Assembly: GCA_033002965.1 (NCBI GenBank)
Contig: JAURVB010001798.1
Span: 26,935-90,934, forward strand
Source of the DNA: Piper betle
Lineage: Eukaryota; Streptophyta; Magnoliopsida; Piperales; Piperaceae
Direction: 5' to 3'
DNA length: 64,000 nucleotides
Shown here one piece after another: positions 34,506-47,760 of the stretch. Position numbers and translations under genes: made by a program. The notes under the pieces are model-generated. The model was not told the DNA's origin and searched no databases. It was given only the letters and a program-made list of their open reading frames with translations. Within the stretch, counting starts at the first letter, position 1. Every line of letters begins with the position of its first letter.

Positions 34506-37330
34506 AAGCCCTATCAATACTTAGCAAACAACCTTGGTGAAGTTCCTACACTCTACTCAAAACTACACACAACTAGTCACTATCAATCAACATCTCCCGA
34601 GCACAACCAGTGCTACAACACAATTACCGATCAACCAAAACTACGATTACCCATCACTGCCTGCACTGCACTGCTCAGTCGCACTGCTTGCTGCCCTGTT
34701 CGATCACCTGCTCTCAGTTGCTAGTACCCTATACCAGTTATCACCCAAGAATTGCCTACAAACTTCCTGGTCACTACTCGGTCCTCATGAAACACCAATC
34801 CTAGTATTCGATAGTGCCCAGACCTATCCCTGCTCTTTCCCAGCAACCAGTCCTCATAAGCAGTCACACCACTTGGTACTGGGGTTTCTTGCCCAATTTG
34901 TAAAAAACACACCAGATCTAACCGCATATTAACAAGTAATAATAAAAGGATTACAAGCACGTGAATCCTCTCAAGCACTTGCTCAACCTCGTGGACAGCC
35001 GCCACTTGGCCTTGCCCCTAAGTAACTACAATCACAATAGGCACTTCCGGATCACCGACTCACAACCAATCCTAACCAAACCTCTAGGTCAAACTCCCCA
35101 TGAGAACAACCATATTACATGCAATATAATTCAATCAAACATGAATTAAATGCAATAACTAGGGTATGCTCTAAGGTACCTCAATCAAGAACATAGAAAA
35201 TGATGAAGTCCTAAGTTCAATCCCAGACTCCAACGGATTAGATATAGCAACTCCTTCCTTATTTTTCTTCATTGATCCAACATTCCTCTCTCTGTGAAAA
35301 CCTCTCACGAATCCTTAAAAAGATGTTCATATTCCCTTTGTGTGTATTCTCCAAGGATCCAGCCTTCATAACTTAGCCAAAGATCCGATAGATGCAAATC
35401 TCCACTCGCCAAATGGCAAAGAAGTCTGAATCTTGTCCACTCCTCGCCACATCAACCAGAACTGAGACATGCCACCCATGGTGCTCCTAACCTCCCTGGT
35501 CAAGCCTCATGGCTCAGGAATACAAGCCAAAGCCAAAACACTCCAAGCCCAAATACCCGATTCACTTAGGGCTAGGGTTTGACCCCCGACTAACCCTGGC
35601 TTCAACCTGGCTCAAACCCGGGTTGCACGAATCGGCCGATTCCATGCGGAATCGGCCGATTTAAATCGGATCGGCATCGCGCCGATCCGATTTCGGGGCC
35701 GAATCGGTCGGCCCGAATCGGGAATCGGCCGATTCCGACCGATTTAACTCGGAATCGGAATCGGCCGATTTAAATCGGAATCGGTTTTTAAGAAATTACC
35801 AAAATACCCTAGGTATGATTTTTATTAAATTATTTAAGCATGGGTAAAATGGTAATTTAGATTTTAAAAACCTAAAATCAAACCCCTCTCCCCCGCTTCC
35901 GCCGTCGCGTTCGCTCCGCCGCCCTCCGCCGCGCTTCCGCCGTCCGACCTTAGCTCCGTCCGACCACGCCACCGCCTGCCCGATTCTGACCTCAGCTCCG
36001 CCCTCCGCCGCGCTTCCGCCGTCCGACGCTCCGCCCGATTCGGAACTGAGTTCCGCCCTCCGCCGCGATTCCGCCCGATTCCGCCGCGATTCCGCCGTCC
36101 GACGCTCTGCCCGACCTTCCGACCACGCAACCGCCGTCCGACGCTCGGCCGATTCCAAACTCAGTTCCACCCTCCGCTACGTGATTCCGCCGCGATTCTG
36201 CCGCGATTCCGCCGTCCGACGCTCTGCCCGACCTTCCGACCACGCAACCGCCGTCCGACGCTCCGCCGATTCCGAACTCAGTTCCGCCCTACGCCGTGAT
36301 TCCGCCGTCCGACGCTCCGCCCGACCTTCCGACCACGCCACCGCCGTCCGACCTCAGCTCCGTCCGACCATGCCACCGCCGCCCGATTCCGACCTCAGCT
36401 CCGCCCTCCGCCGCGCTTCCGACCGAAAATTTGGGTAAATTTGGATTTTTATTGAAATTGAATATTGTGATGTAAAAATTGTTATCTATGATGTTCTAAT
36501 TGATTAATATGATGTGCGAATTGTGATGTCCAAATTGAAATTTTGTGCGTGCGGTAAATTATGATGTGCGAGTACGTGCTATGTGCAAATCGTGATGTGC
36601 AAATTATTGTTGTATAAATACTTGAATTTGTGTATTTATGTTGAGAAATTATATAATTATGTATTTCAGGTATTTCTATTATGAGTTGGCAAATTTTTGT
36701 ATATGACCGATTTGGACCGATTCAACTGAACCGATTCTTGGCCGATTCAGACCGATTCCGATTCCGATTCCGATTCCCTGGAAAACCGATTCCGATTCCG
36801 ATCCCGATTCATGCAACCATGGCTCAAACTCGACTCAGCATCTTCTCCAACTCGATGAAACCTGTTCGAACCTTCATTGATGCATATAAGACCCCTGGTT
36901 GAGCCCCTAGACTTGTGAAAGCAAGCCTGGGCCGAAGAACCCTCCTAGCACCCGATGTCCAATATGGGCTAGGGCTTGGTCCCGGCTCCACCAAGATTCC
37001 CTCTCGGCACCAACTCCTACTCCTCCTTGATGTCTATGTCCAATACATGCTTTGCATAGTCCAAAACCTTCTTCATGAAGTCCTAACCAAGGTCAAGTCA
37101 TCCAAGGAGTCTCTCAGTCACCAAACAGCAAGTATTGGCAGCCGCTATTAGTAATCCTACTCGTGCTAGGTTTCCTAGTACTCATGCTAGGATTCCTAGT
37201 CCAACTAGGAAACCTCGACTAAGTCCTAGTACTTTATGTTCCAGTTCTCGGTCACAGCCCAACACTCCTCTGGCACTCCCAATACAGCACCAAAGCTCCT
37301 CTCGGTACCCTCTCTGGTAACCAGGTTGGG
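34506..37330 (-). mobile_element. Continuation of the 3' LTR of the Gypsy element
   Basis: Matches 39330-39986 and 45655-46600 in order. It is interrupted at 35618-36820 by a terminal-inverted-repeat element. 37140-37225 contains short CCTAGTA/CTAGGAT direct repeats expanded relative to the partner LTR. The many short open frames here are not conserved between the two LTR copies and are not genes. Confidence 0.75.
35618..36820. mobile_element. GC-rich terminal-inverted-repeat element, probably MULE-type, non-autonomous
   Basis: Flanked by a perfect 9-bp duplication GGCTCAAAC (35609-35617, 36821-36829); the partner LTR has a single, slightly different site (GGCTTGAAC, 46116-46124). Termini are inverted: GGTTGCACGAATCGG at the left and its near-complement CCGATTCATGCAACC at the right. 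Subterminal zones are arrays of CGATTCCGATT / GGCCGATT words in inverted orientation. The centre (35880-36430) is GC-rich with ~100-bp tandem repeats of CCGCCGTCCGACGCTC-type words. There is no transposase. The 9-bp duplication favours Mutator-like; hAT (8 bp) is the alternative. Confidence 0.75.
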
Positions 37331-39104
37331 GCCTTTGCAATCTCCACCAAGCTGCTGCAGCTTGCACCTAGCTGAAAGGAAGAAGTGCAGCCGGTTAGAG
37401 TTTCCAGTCTCTTCATGGAAATCAGCCCCAGCTGGTCACTCAGGTCATTGGAAAGCTCTTCCTACCTCCATACCATAGCGGCAAAATGAGTAGAACTCTC
37501 CTCCTCACAGCTCATGGCCAGCTGCAACACTGCTAACTGCCCCTCATTGGTTTTAGGATCTCCTACCCCGACAGGTTTGCTATGTCTGTGTACAAAGCAA
37601 GCATTGCCCCAATGCATAACCACTACTCCTCCTAGGTGTAGAACACCCCTACACAAGCTAACACAAAGAAATTTCCACCAAGAATTAGCTCAAAGTCATC
37701 AATTTCATTAACCATAAAGTCATCCCTGCCACTGAACTCCCCTAAGCAAATCTATACTTCTTTCACTAAACCCTGAATTTTTATTTTGTCGGTGAATTCA
37801 CTGCCTTGATCTTGCTGGTACTAGCCATCAATTTCAGCCCTAATTGATCTGACACCTTCATAGTACCGAAGTCATAAGTTGCCCCTGTGTCCACCAAAGC
37901 TGAAACCCTCCTTCCATTCATTGTCACCAGAACATATATTAACCTGAAAGCTCTTTGCTTAAGTTGGTCAACTCTCAAAGCTCCAATCACCTATAAGGTA
38001 GCTGTCTGAGCTGGTCCATCTAAGTCAAAATTCTCCTTGGTTTGGTTGGACACTCCTTGGCCCTATGAGGACCATTGCAAAGAAAGCATCTCTAACTTGG
38101 CCTTCCATCACCCTCCTTGGACTTGCCCTGCTCGGCCCTATGAAAAGCTCTCTTCTTCTTCTATACTCCCAGCTTGGTTGACTAATTCTTGTCACCCTCA
38201 CCCGACTCCTTGCTATCCTTGGAAGCTCGGCCATCACCACCATGGCCAATTGCAATCCTCAAGTCTACTGGGGCATCAGTTGTAATCAAAGTTGTCTACA
38301 AATCCTGAGCCTTCTGCTGTTTCAACTCCATATGTGCCCAAGGTTGCAATCCAGTCATGAAGTTTTAGAACTTATCATTTTCTGTCGCGTCTTTAATATC
38401 CAAAAGACATGAGTTGAACTATTTAACATATTAACATACTCTCACACGGTTCCAGTCTGTCTAAGCTTCTTCAAAGCATTCCATGTTACCCATGTGGTAT
38501 TGGTTGACAAGAAGTGATCCCTAAGTTCTCTCATAGTCTCCCAAGTCTCGATCTTAGCATCCCGAATTCTCATCATCCTCGGCATGTCTCCTCCACCATA
38601 ACTTGGCATCACTAGTTAGAAACATACTGGTTATCAAAACTTGCCTATGATTATGGATCTTGGCAACTCAAAGATACTCCTATATATCCTAGATAAAGTT
38701 TTTCAGATCCTTAGCCAAATTGGTTCCCTCAAACTTCTTGAGCCTTCCTGGGAGTTCATTTGTTTGGTAAGCATTACCCTGCTAAGGCTGATTCAGTAGT
38801 GCCCACTTTATTAGGACCAAATTAGCACACACTATCTTGAATTCAGCCCTAAAACCCTCTGAAACTCCAGCCACTACTCCACCACTTCCATTACTCTCGG
38901 GTAAGTCAGCTAGTTTTCTCCCTATCCGAACCACTTCCTGGGATAGACTCTCCAGTCTCTTCAATATGGAAGCTCCCCCTGATGAAGAGGGTTGGTTGGA
39001 CTAATCTTCTATCAGTGATTCCAGCTCCTGTACTCTCTCCTGAAATGCATTTGCCAACCTTTTATCCATGTGATCTTTTAGCGAACACTGCCTGCCCATC
39101 AAAC
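37331..39104 (-). pseudogene. Ty3/Gypsy gag-protease remnant
   Basis: Minus-strand order: N-terminal Ser/Glu-rich leader with RLESLSQEV (38964-38782); capsid block FLTSDAKLWWRRHAED, IETWETMRELRDHF and LSTNTTWVTWNALKKL (about 38640-38440, interrupted by stops and frame changes); zinc knuckle CFLCNGPHRAKECP (CX2CX4HX4C intact, 38089-38048); then the aspartic protease ALVDTGATYDF (about 37900-37868) with LGLKL and IKAVNS, and DFELILGGNFF (about 37690). Decayed linker follows to about 37460. RT and everything downstream is absent before the 3' LTR, so about 4 kb was deleted. The protease-capsid style is that of chromovirus-like Gypsy elements; the exact lineage is uncertain. Confidence 0.75.
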
Positions 39105-39986
39105 AAAACCAGGCTCTGACACAGGTCAATTCTAGGGTCAAAGTTTTTGCCTAAAATTTGACACTATGTAGCATCTAAGTCCATCTCAGACCAACCTTCT
39201 ACAAGTTACACAACACCAATTAGGTTCAGAAGCAAACCCTAATCAGTCACCACTAAGGTCTCGGTCATCAACCTCAATTGAGGTTACCCGATCTCCCCAA
39301 TTCTCAAAAACCCTAGAAAAACCCAACAAACAACCTCGGCCAAGTTCCTACACTCGGTACACAAAACTGCACACAACCAATCACTACCAATCAACAATTC
39401 CCAAGCACAACCAGTCTTGCAGCACAATTACCTATCACCCAAAACTAGGATTACCAATCCTTCCTTGCACTGCATTGCTCGGTTACACTGCTCGCTGCTT
39501 GGTCAATCACGTGCACTTAGTTACCAATACACAATACTAGTAATCACCCGAGGACTGCCTAGCAACCTCCTGATCACTGCTTGGTCCTCACCAAACACTA
39601 CTCCTAATGCTCGGTAGTGTCCAGATCTGTCTATGTATGTCCCCAACAACCAGTCCTCGTAACCAATCACACCACAAACTTAACCACGACCTGGTACTAG
39701 GTTTTCTTGCCCAATTCGCAGCAAACACACTTGATCTATGAGTAACTCACCCAATCACATATTAACAAGTAATAATACAAGAATTACAAGCACAAGCACT
39801 TGCTCAACCTCATGGATAGGCCCACTCGGCCTTGACCCTATGTAAAAACAATCACAATAGAAACTCCTAGATCACCCACTCACAAGCAATCCTCACTAAA
39901 CTCCTAGGTCGAACTTCCCATGAGAACAACTGTGTTACATTCAACATGATTCAATTGAACATGAATTAAACACAATAACTCAAGTA

Positions 39987-40476
39987 TGTTGGAGATTTAA
40001 AACTTTAAAAAAACATACAAACTTTAAGTTTAATCAAATTATACCGATTATAAAACTATCACCATAAAACCTTATTCTTCTTCATATTAAATCATCAAGA
40101 AAATAGAATTTGACAACGGAAATGTACATGAATCTATGAAAGCAAAATAATTCTTCACTTCCGTAGGATTTTGATCTTCCAAATTCAATACTAGCTCTTC
40201 AAGACCAAAGTTTTTGGAATATGGGATGTTAGAACGAAAAACTACTTACGAATTTGGGAACCATAACCCCTTATTTATAACCTTATTTTTCATTATTTCA
40301 ATTCAACTCATTATAAAGAGAAATTACAAAAATGGTATCTGCACATATGAATCCATACATACATTAATAGCTCATTAAACTTAACTTAATAGATCAATTG
40401 AATTTAGGCTAACCTTAAATAATGGCATGTGATACAATTATAGACTCATGTATATATTTATGTCCAAAATCCAACA
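39987..40476 (-). repeat. 3' LTR of the Copia element
   Basis: 490 bp. Plus-strand borders are TGTTGGAGATTT and AAAATCCAACA. It matches 45165-45654 throughout (e.g. TTCTTCATATTAAATCATC in both). Confidence 0.9.
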
Positions 40477-40839
40477 ATCTACCACTTGGACTATATATAC
40501 ACAAATAATTGTATATAACCTTATAAGCTCCAAAATAATATATACTATTATTCTAAAATTAACAATCTCGTCCATTATTTAATAGTAATATAGGATCATG
40601 ACGATTTTGGTTATATTTATCGTAACTAAATCCATCCACAGTCACATACATCAACATAATTAAATGACATAGATTAAGTATAGATGTGTAGCATAAAAAT
40701 TACATGTAATTTGACTGAAACATGTCTATTTTCAACTAATTCAACTTTATGAGATCACCAAAATAGAGTAAAACATAAACCAAATACTACAATTTACAAA
40801 CAAAACAAACTCCCTAACATATCATCAAATGATACAACA

Positions 40840-43800
40840 CTCAAATGAGCAGCATGCTTATGAAAGACCTTCGGCGATAAACTTTTAGTAAGCGGATCCA
40901 CAACCATGGAGTTTGTCCCAATATGCTCTATAGAAACTTTACCACTCTAAACTCTTTCTTTCACAACAAGGAACTTGCTCTCTATATGTTTTGATTTAGA
41001 TGAGTTCCTGTTGTTATTTGAATATAATATTGCAGACTGATTGTCACAAAATAATTTTAAGTGGTCTTTCAATATTATCAATAATGCACAGCCCTGTGAC
41101 AAAATTTTGCAACCATATTCCATGATTGGATGCCTCATAACAAGCTATGAATTCAGCTGCTATGGTAGAAGAAGCTATGAGTGTCTACTTAGCACTTCTC
41201 CAAGAAATAGCTCCTCCATCAAGCAGGTAGACATAGCCAAAAGTGGATCGACAACTATCTTGACATCTAGCAAAATGAGAATTAGAATACCCAATGATCG
41301 TAAGTTGATTTGACTTCCGACATGTAAACATGTAATATTTTATTCTTTGAAAATACCTCATGACTCTTTTGGCTACTTTTTAATGATCCAATCCTGTATT
41401 ATTTATATATTTGCCGAACATTCCAACAATATATGCTATATCTAGATGCGTACATACTTGAGCATATACAAGACTTACCACTACTAAAGCATAGGAAATC
41501 TTTTGCATTTCCTTTCCTTACATGTCATTTTTAGGGCATTGATTTAGACTTAATTTGTCTTTTTAGAAACAAGAGTATCTCCTGTTTTATAACCTTGCAT
41601 GCCAAATCTAGTTAGTACTTTTTTCTATTTAGGTCTTTTGTGATAATCCAAGTATACATCGAGAGCGATCTTGATGTATTTGAATTCCATTTCCAAGATC
41701 TTTTATTTCAAATTTCTTTGATAAAAATCTATTGGTGTCATGCAAGAAACCTACATCATTGCTGGCAAGCAATATATTATCAACATATAAAACCAGAAAA
41801 ATATACTTACTCCCACTAAACTTATGGTATATACAATCATCAATCACATTCATCTCAAAACCGAACAAGAGAATAACTTGATGAAATTTGTGATACGATT
41901 GACGAGAAGCCTGCTTAAGTCTATCGATGGATTTCTTTAATTTGCAAACCATATTCTTTGAATCTCCCAAAACAAAGTTTTCTAGTTGTACCATATAAAT
42001 TATTTCATCAATGTCACCATTTAGAAACACAGTCTTTACATCCATCTAATGTGTAACTCAAGATCAAAATGTGTCAATAATGCCATAATTATTTTGAATG
42101 AGTCTTTAATGAAACCAGAGAGAAAGTCTCATCATAATTGACGCCTTCCTTTTGAGTAAAGCCCTTCACAACAAGATGAGTCTTACATCTTTCTACCTCA
42201 CCTTTTAAATCCTTCTTGGTTTTAAATATCCATTTACAACCAATAGGTTTTGCACCGTCGGGCAATAGAACAAGATCTCAAACGTCATTATCTTTCATTG
42301 ACTTCTTCTCTTCATTCATGGCATCAATCTACTTTTGAGAATTAGAAATTTTCATGGCCTAATGAAAGTTGATTGGATCATCTTCCACAATTCCAATGTT
42401 ATCCTCATATTCTTGGAGAAAGATGATATAATCATCTGAAATTAAATTTCTCCTCTCTTTTGGTTCTCCTCAATGGCATTTCCTCTTAAGGCTATTGATT
42501 TTCCTCTTAAGGTATAACTCGATGAATGTGATTAGGGAGATTCTCGACATTGTCTTGTAATTCTAGTATTGTTTCTTAAACAACATCAGGAATATGATCT
42601 TGATTATTGTCAAGAACAATTATAGGAAGAGAAACAGATTCTTCTTCAAAGAAAAAATCTCTAACTTCATTTCCCCCTCCAAACTGAACATCCTCAAAGA
42701 ATTGTGCATTTCTCATCTTAAAGAATGACCTTATTATGGGATCATAAAACTTATACCCTCTAGATTGTTTAGAATACCCAACAAAATAGCTGCTAATTGT
42801 TCTTGAGTCTAGTTTCCTTTCATTTGGCCTACAAGGCCTTTCCTCAGCTAGACAACCCTAAATGTGTAAATGCTTAATAGTGGGTTGTTTTCCAATCCAT
42901 AATTCATAAGGGGTCTTAACTATTGCCTTTGTTGGTACTCTATTAAGAAGATATGTTGTTGTCTTTAGCACCTCACCCCAAAGTGAATTAGGTAAAGAGT
43001 ATGAGCAATCATACTTCTCACCATACCTTTTAATGTTCAGTTTCGTCTCTCAACAACACCATTCATGCTAAGAGTATCTTCCATTGTGTGTTGTGGGATG
43101 ATTCCTCACTCTTCTATGAATTTGGCAAATGGTCCTAGTCGTTGTACTCCTAATCCATTATATCTACTATAGTATTCACCACCACGATCAGATCTGATAG
43201 GCTTAATAGTTTTGTCAAGTTGGTTTTCAACTTTAGCATTATATGACTTAAACACATCCAATACTTGAGGCTTCTCATGAATGAGATAAAAATAACCATA
43301 ACGAGAATAATCGTCTATGAATAGAATAAAATATTGTTGACCATTCCAAGAAACTGTAGAAAATGGCCCACGAATGCCTGCATATACGCTTGTGCCATAG
43401 TAAAATAAAATTCTCATTGATTAATTTTCTTTTCGTACCATTTAAACCCACATGCAAAGTTCCATTGAAAGATGCAATAGTATCAAGTAAATATAGATTA
43501 TCATAAAAAGACAAGGAACCCATACCCACAATATTTGAATTTAGAAAAAGACTTAACTTATTATTTCTAAATGAACAAGAGTAACCGGATTTGTCCAATA
43601 TAGAAATAGAAACCAAATTCCGTCTAAAAATGGTAATACATATGTCTCTTTTAAATCCAAATAATGTCATGTCTTCAATAATAATCTAAAAGTCTCTATT
43701 GTTTCAACTCAGCTAAGTTGTCATCATCCACATAAATGAATTTTTTAACATCATTTGGCTTTCGGCAACTCAGGCAACCCTGCATTGACGCACTTATGTG

Positions 43801-44100
43801 AGTAGTAGTCCCCTGAATCTAGCTACCAGGTGTGCGTTGCCACTTAAGCTAAATTAACCTTAGAATAAACAAAATTAAAAAATAGATCTTTTTTTGACAC
43901 CAAGCAGGATACTTAGTGCCTTTTTTCCTCATATGTCCAGGTTTACCACAAAAGAAACAGTAAGAAGCCTTATTCTTTTTTACAAAATACTTTTCAATTT
44001 CTTTAAGAAACTCAATGGTTGTAGTAACCTTTTCAGTCACATCGCCCTTTAAGGTCTCTAAAATTTCACACTTCATAATATTAAGACTCATACGATTTGA
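40840..44100 (-). pseudogene. Copia gag-pol remnant
   Basis: Minus-strand order. Gag: zinc knuckle CFFCGKPGHMRKKG (about 43965-43925) in which the last Cys is replaced by Gly. GAG-pre-integrase: LVSISILDKSGYSC, then LLWHKRICRHS (43600-43300). Integrase: ICGPF-like, WNGQQYFILFIDDYSRYGYF, IKPIRSDRGGEYYSR (two catalytic Asp) and, in another frame near 43060, NGVVERRN (catalytic Glu). Reverse transcriptase: MDVKTVFLNGDIDE, MVCKLKKSIDRLKQASR, and the catalytic box YVDN (normally YVDD) before ILLASND (42045-41700). RNase H: KLFCDNQSAI and SKHIE (41080-40970), with a C-terminal remnant to about 40860. Numerous stops and frameshifts. Confidence 0.82.
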
Positions 44101-45164
44101 ATATTCTCATTTCTCAATGTCCCGGTTTTCCTCAATTGAACTTTTGTCCATATAAGAAGTAGGTTGTTTAGTCCTTAACGCAAGGTCAAAATCCATGCAG
44201 CCCAGAACGACCATCACGCTCTCTTTCTAATCCTTAAAATTATCTTTAAACATTGGAACTGAATTAATGTTAGCAGAAATCATAGAAGTAGATTGATTAA
44301 CTGAAAATATAATAAAATAACATGCATATAATAAGAATGATAATTCAAACAATGGTTAATCCCATCAACATATATCTAGCACAACATTAATATTTAGTCT
44401 TTGGACAAAATATTAATTTATAAGCCGTACTTTTAGCGCAGTAATCAAATATTGATAATAAATCTTGTCAAATAATAAATCTACCTTCGGGCTGATTTAT
44501 TATTCACATAAAATCTTGATAATTATCCCATATTTATTACTATAAATGAATATATAATTCTGTTAAATATTAACATTCTTTTTGGCTGATTAATATTCAC
44601 ATGAATCAAATACCCACAATTGTCTTAACATTAAAAAATAAATTAATTTCCAAAAAAAGGCTATTTTGGTAGCATATTATAGTAATTAATAAATTCTAAA
44701 ATATTAATTATAACTAATCCATAATTTGAATTTAATAATCCCAAATAACATAAAACTGAAAAAGGTTATAAAAGTAACTTTATTTAGAAATTTCTGAAAT
44801 TATAACCTTTTGTAAATTTATTTTCCTCACTTGATATTTTACCAAAAGAAGACCTTAATTTAGGAATAAATATCCCATATAAAAATTTCTTGTATTTTCA
44901 TTTAATCAAATTTGTGAAAATGACAATAACTAATACTAAATTTTGGGAAATTCCTAATGGGTTGAATACTATATCAATTTATTCCTTTTTACAAACTAGT
45001 ATTATTTTAGGATCATGAATCCTTAGATCTAGATTTGATATAGAACTATACAGTTCCAATAAGATTTTATTTTTAGGATTTATCTTTTCTGAATCTTGAT
45101 CCAAAATTAAACATAAATCAAATTAATCCTCAATGATATAATATGAAGTTGCTCTGATACTACT

Positions 45165-45654
45165 TGTTGGAGATTTAAAACTAAAAAATAAACTTTAAGT
45201 TTAACCAAATTATACAAATGATAAAACAATCACTATAAAACCTTATTTTTCTTCATATTAAATCATCAAGAAAATAGAATTTGATAACGAAAGCATACCT
45301 GGATCGATAAAAACAAAATGATTCTTCACTTCTTTAGGACTTTAATCTTCCAAATTCAGTACTAGTTCTTTAAGACCAACATTTCTGGATGATAGGATGC
45401 TAGAACAAAAAACTACTTACAAATTTGGGGACCATAAACCCCCCCCCTATTTATAACTTTATTTTTCATAATTTCAATTCAACCCATCATAAAAGAGAAA
45501 TTTTAAAAATGATATTTACACGTATGAATCCATACCTATATTAATGGCTCATTAAACTTAACTTTAATAGATCAATTAAAGTTAGGCCAACCTTAAATAA
45601 TAACATGTGATGTAATTATAGATTCATATATATATTTATGTCTAAAATCCAGCA
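45165..45654 (-). repeat. 5' LTR of the Copia element
   Basis: 490 bp. Plus-strand borders are TGTTGGAGATTT and AAAATCCAGCA. A C-run at 45439-45446 is present only in this copy. Confidence 0.9.
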
Positions 45655-46600
45655 GTATCCTCGAAGGTACCTCAATCAAGAACCAAGAAACTGACAAAGT
45701 CCAAAGTTCAATCCCAAACTCCAAGGGATTGGCTATAGCAACTCCTTCCTTCCTTTTCCCCCTTGATCCAACCTTCCTCTCTCTGTGAAAACCTCTCACA
45801 AATCCTTACAAAAATATCCTCATTCCCCTTCATGTGTATTCTCCAAGGATCAAGCCTTCATAACTTAGCCAAAGATCCGATAGATGCAAATCTCCACTCG
45901 GCCAATGGGAAAGACGTCTGAATCTTGTCCAACTCCTCCCAACGTCATCTCCAAGTCAACCAGACCTGAGACCTGCCTCCCATGGTGCTCCTAACATCCC
46001 TGGTCGAGCCCCATGGCTCGGTAATGCAAGCCGAAGTCAAAACAGTCTGACCCCTAATACATGATTCACTTAGGGCTAGGGTTTCACCCCTCAACTAACC
46101 CCAGCTTCAACCTGGCTTGAACTTGACCCCCAACACCTTCCTTGATGTGTCTAGGACTCCTGGCTGAGCCCTAGGCTCGTGAAAATAATTCTAGGTTGAA
46201 GGACCCCAAACCCTAGCACCTGATGTCCAATTAGGGTTAGGGCTTGGTCCTGGCTCTACCAAGACTCCCTCTCGGCTGCAACTCCTACTACTCCTCAATA
46301 TCCATTGTCCAACACATGCTTTATGTAGTCCAAGACCTCCTCCCTGAAGTCCTGACCAGGTCCAAGCATACAAGGAGTCTCTCAGTCACCAAACAGCAAG
46401 TACGGGTAACTGCTGCTAGTAATCCTACTCTTGCTAAGATTCCTCATCTAATTAGAAAACCTCGACTAAGTCCTAGAACTTGATTTTCTAATTCTTGGGC
46501 ACAACCCAATACTCGTCTAGCTCTCCTGGCACTACATCAAAGCTCCTCTCGGTGCTCCCGAGACCTAGCTCTCAACATGCTTGGTAATCAGTTCCTAGCA

Positions 46601-47760
46601 CTGTCAAGAGTTCCCATGCACCGCTTCCAGCTTCCACTCAACGACATGATCGATCACCACTCCTATACATGCTCGGTGACTCCAACCAGCAACTCTCAAT
46701 CATGATCACTCCTTGAAACCCGCTATTCATCATCTTGAGGTTATTTTTGAAGCCGATAGATCATGGCAATCCTCAGTAACACTCCTTGCTACTCGGTAAG
46801 CTGCCCTAGGTTCTAGACAACCTCTTAGCATCAATGTTCAATTATCCCTACATCTATAACACATGTTAGCAAGTGTAAGTTGTTTCCACCGCTAGGATAG
46901 CACCAACTACCCCTTTATGGGCTGGGGTGCCTGCAAAACGGGCAGCTCATATACTATTGTTGTAGCAACAAGACACCATAGATCCACATGGATGAGATTG
47001 AAATCCATGGTAGGTAGCAACAACTGCTGTTTTATGGTTGTGGTGGTTCATGGATTGCGTCGACAAACTCTGCATAGGCAACATGAGTGTCGGCCATACT
47101 GCATCTACATTGGAAAAGACCCATTTGTACTATCACCATTCAAGCTCTAGGAGTGATCGGAGATGGAAGGGGGTCATATATAGGGAATACTTTGCTCCAT
47201 GCATGCCCCTGAGCATTCACATCATACTCCAACCTCTTCTTCGTGGGCATCTGTATCGTTCAAGTATAGACAATGAGCCACGTCATAATTGTGAGTCAGC
47301 AGCCCTACACGAGTGAGAATAGCTTGGACGACGGCTGGGAAGAGAGCATCAGGGAGGTTGAAAAGGCGGTGGTGGGGAAAAGGGCATCGAAGAAGTTGAA
47401 CTATCAGGTTGAGAGGTCGATGTGAAAGGAGAACGCTTGGTTGATGATTTTTTCAAAAACTACCCATTTCTATCAAAAAGTTGGAGATTTTGGAGAAATT
47501 GTGAGCGATTTTTGGGAGAAGAAGCAAGGCGGAGGAGCTGACAAAGACCGGGGAATGGGAGGCGTGGTATACTTGGGGAGACAAAGGAGTAAAATAGGGT
47601 TTAATTGGATTATTAAGTTGTTAAACAACCAAACAAAAATTGTGAATGGAAAACGTGAAAAGTTCCTAGGATTATCCCCGGGAAAAATCACAGGCCTTAA
47701 TGGAATTCTTAAACTCTAGTCGATAGACAAAGTACGGGTTGGTTTTACCCCCAACACATG
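46601..47760. other. Spacer without a recognised gene
   Basis: 46601-46900 could be flanking sequence or unmatched LTR of the Gypsy element. 46917-47316 and 47441-47719 have open frames under 95 codons with no recognisable similarity. Confidence 0.35.

Larger units (their letters stand above)
39987..45654 (-). mobile_element. Ty1/Copia retrotransposon, complete in layout, inserted in a Gypsy LTR
   Basis: LTRs 45165-45654 (5', minus strand) and 39987-40476 (3'), 490 bp each, bordered by TGTTGGA...TCCAACA-type inverted ends. The primer site complement at 45151-45164 reads GCTCTGATACTACT (iMet type). The polypurine tract complement ATCTACCACTTGGA is at 40477-40490. A direct repeat AGTAT (39983-39987 and 45654-45658) marks the target duplication, sharing one base with each terminus. 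The two LTRs differ by many substitutions and small indels, so the insertion is old. It sits inside the 5' LTR of the Gypsy element, whose halves rejoin exactly (39986 to 45655). Confidence 0.88.
29776..46600 (-). mobile_element. Ty3/Gypsy element with two ~1.8-kb LTRs, internally deleted and used as a landing site
   Basis: The minus-strand 5' LTR is 46600-39117 (interrupted by the Copia element 39987-45654) and the 3' LTR is 37330-29776 (interrupted by 29942-34505 and 35618-36820). Without insertions the two LTRs are about 1.79 and 1.82 kb, and they match block by block (e.g. TCTAGGGTCAAA..TTTGCCTAAAAT at 29794 and 39134; AAGATCCGATAGATGCAAATC at 35382 and 45863). The internal region is only about 1.8 kb and holds gag and protease; RT, RNase H and integrase are deleted. 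The primer site at about 39122-39104 (TGTCAGAGCCTGG on the minus strand) is a degenerate iMet site. The outer LTR borders at 37330 and 46600 are approximate. Confidence 0.75.

Noticed and set aside
34497..35149. Overlapping plus-strand frames of 62-132 codons and a minus-strand frame
   Set aside because: They lie in the Gypsy LTR and are not conserved in the partner LTR at 39330-39950.
35796..36438. Several 80-125-codon Arg/Ser-rich frames
   Set aside because: Composition effect of the GC-rich tandem repeat inside the MULE-like element; frames occur on both strands.
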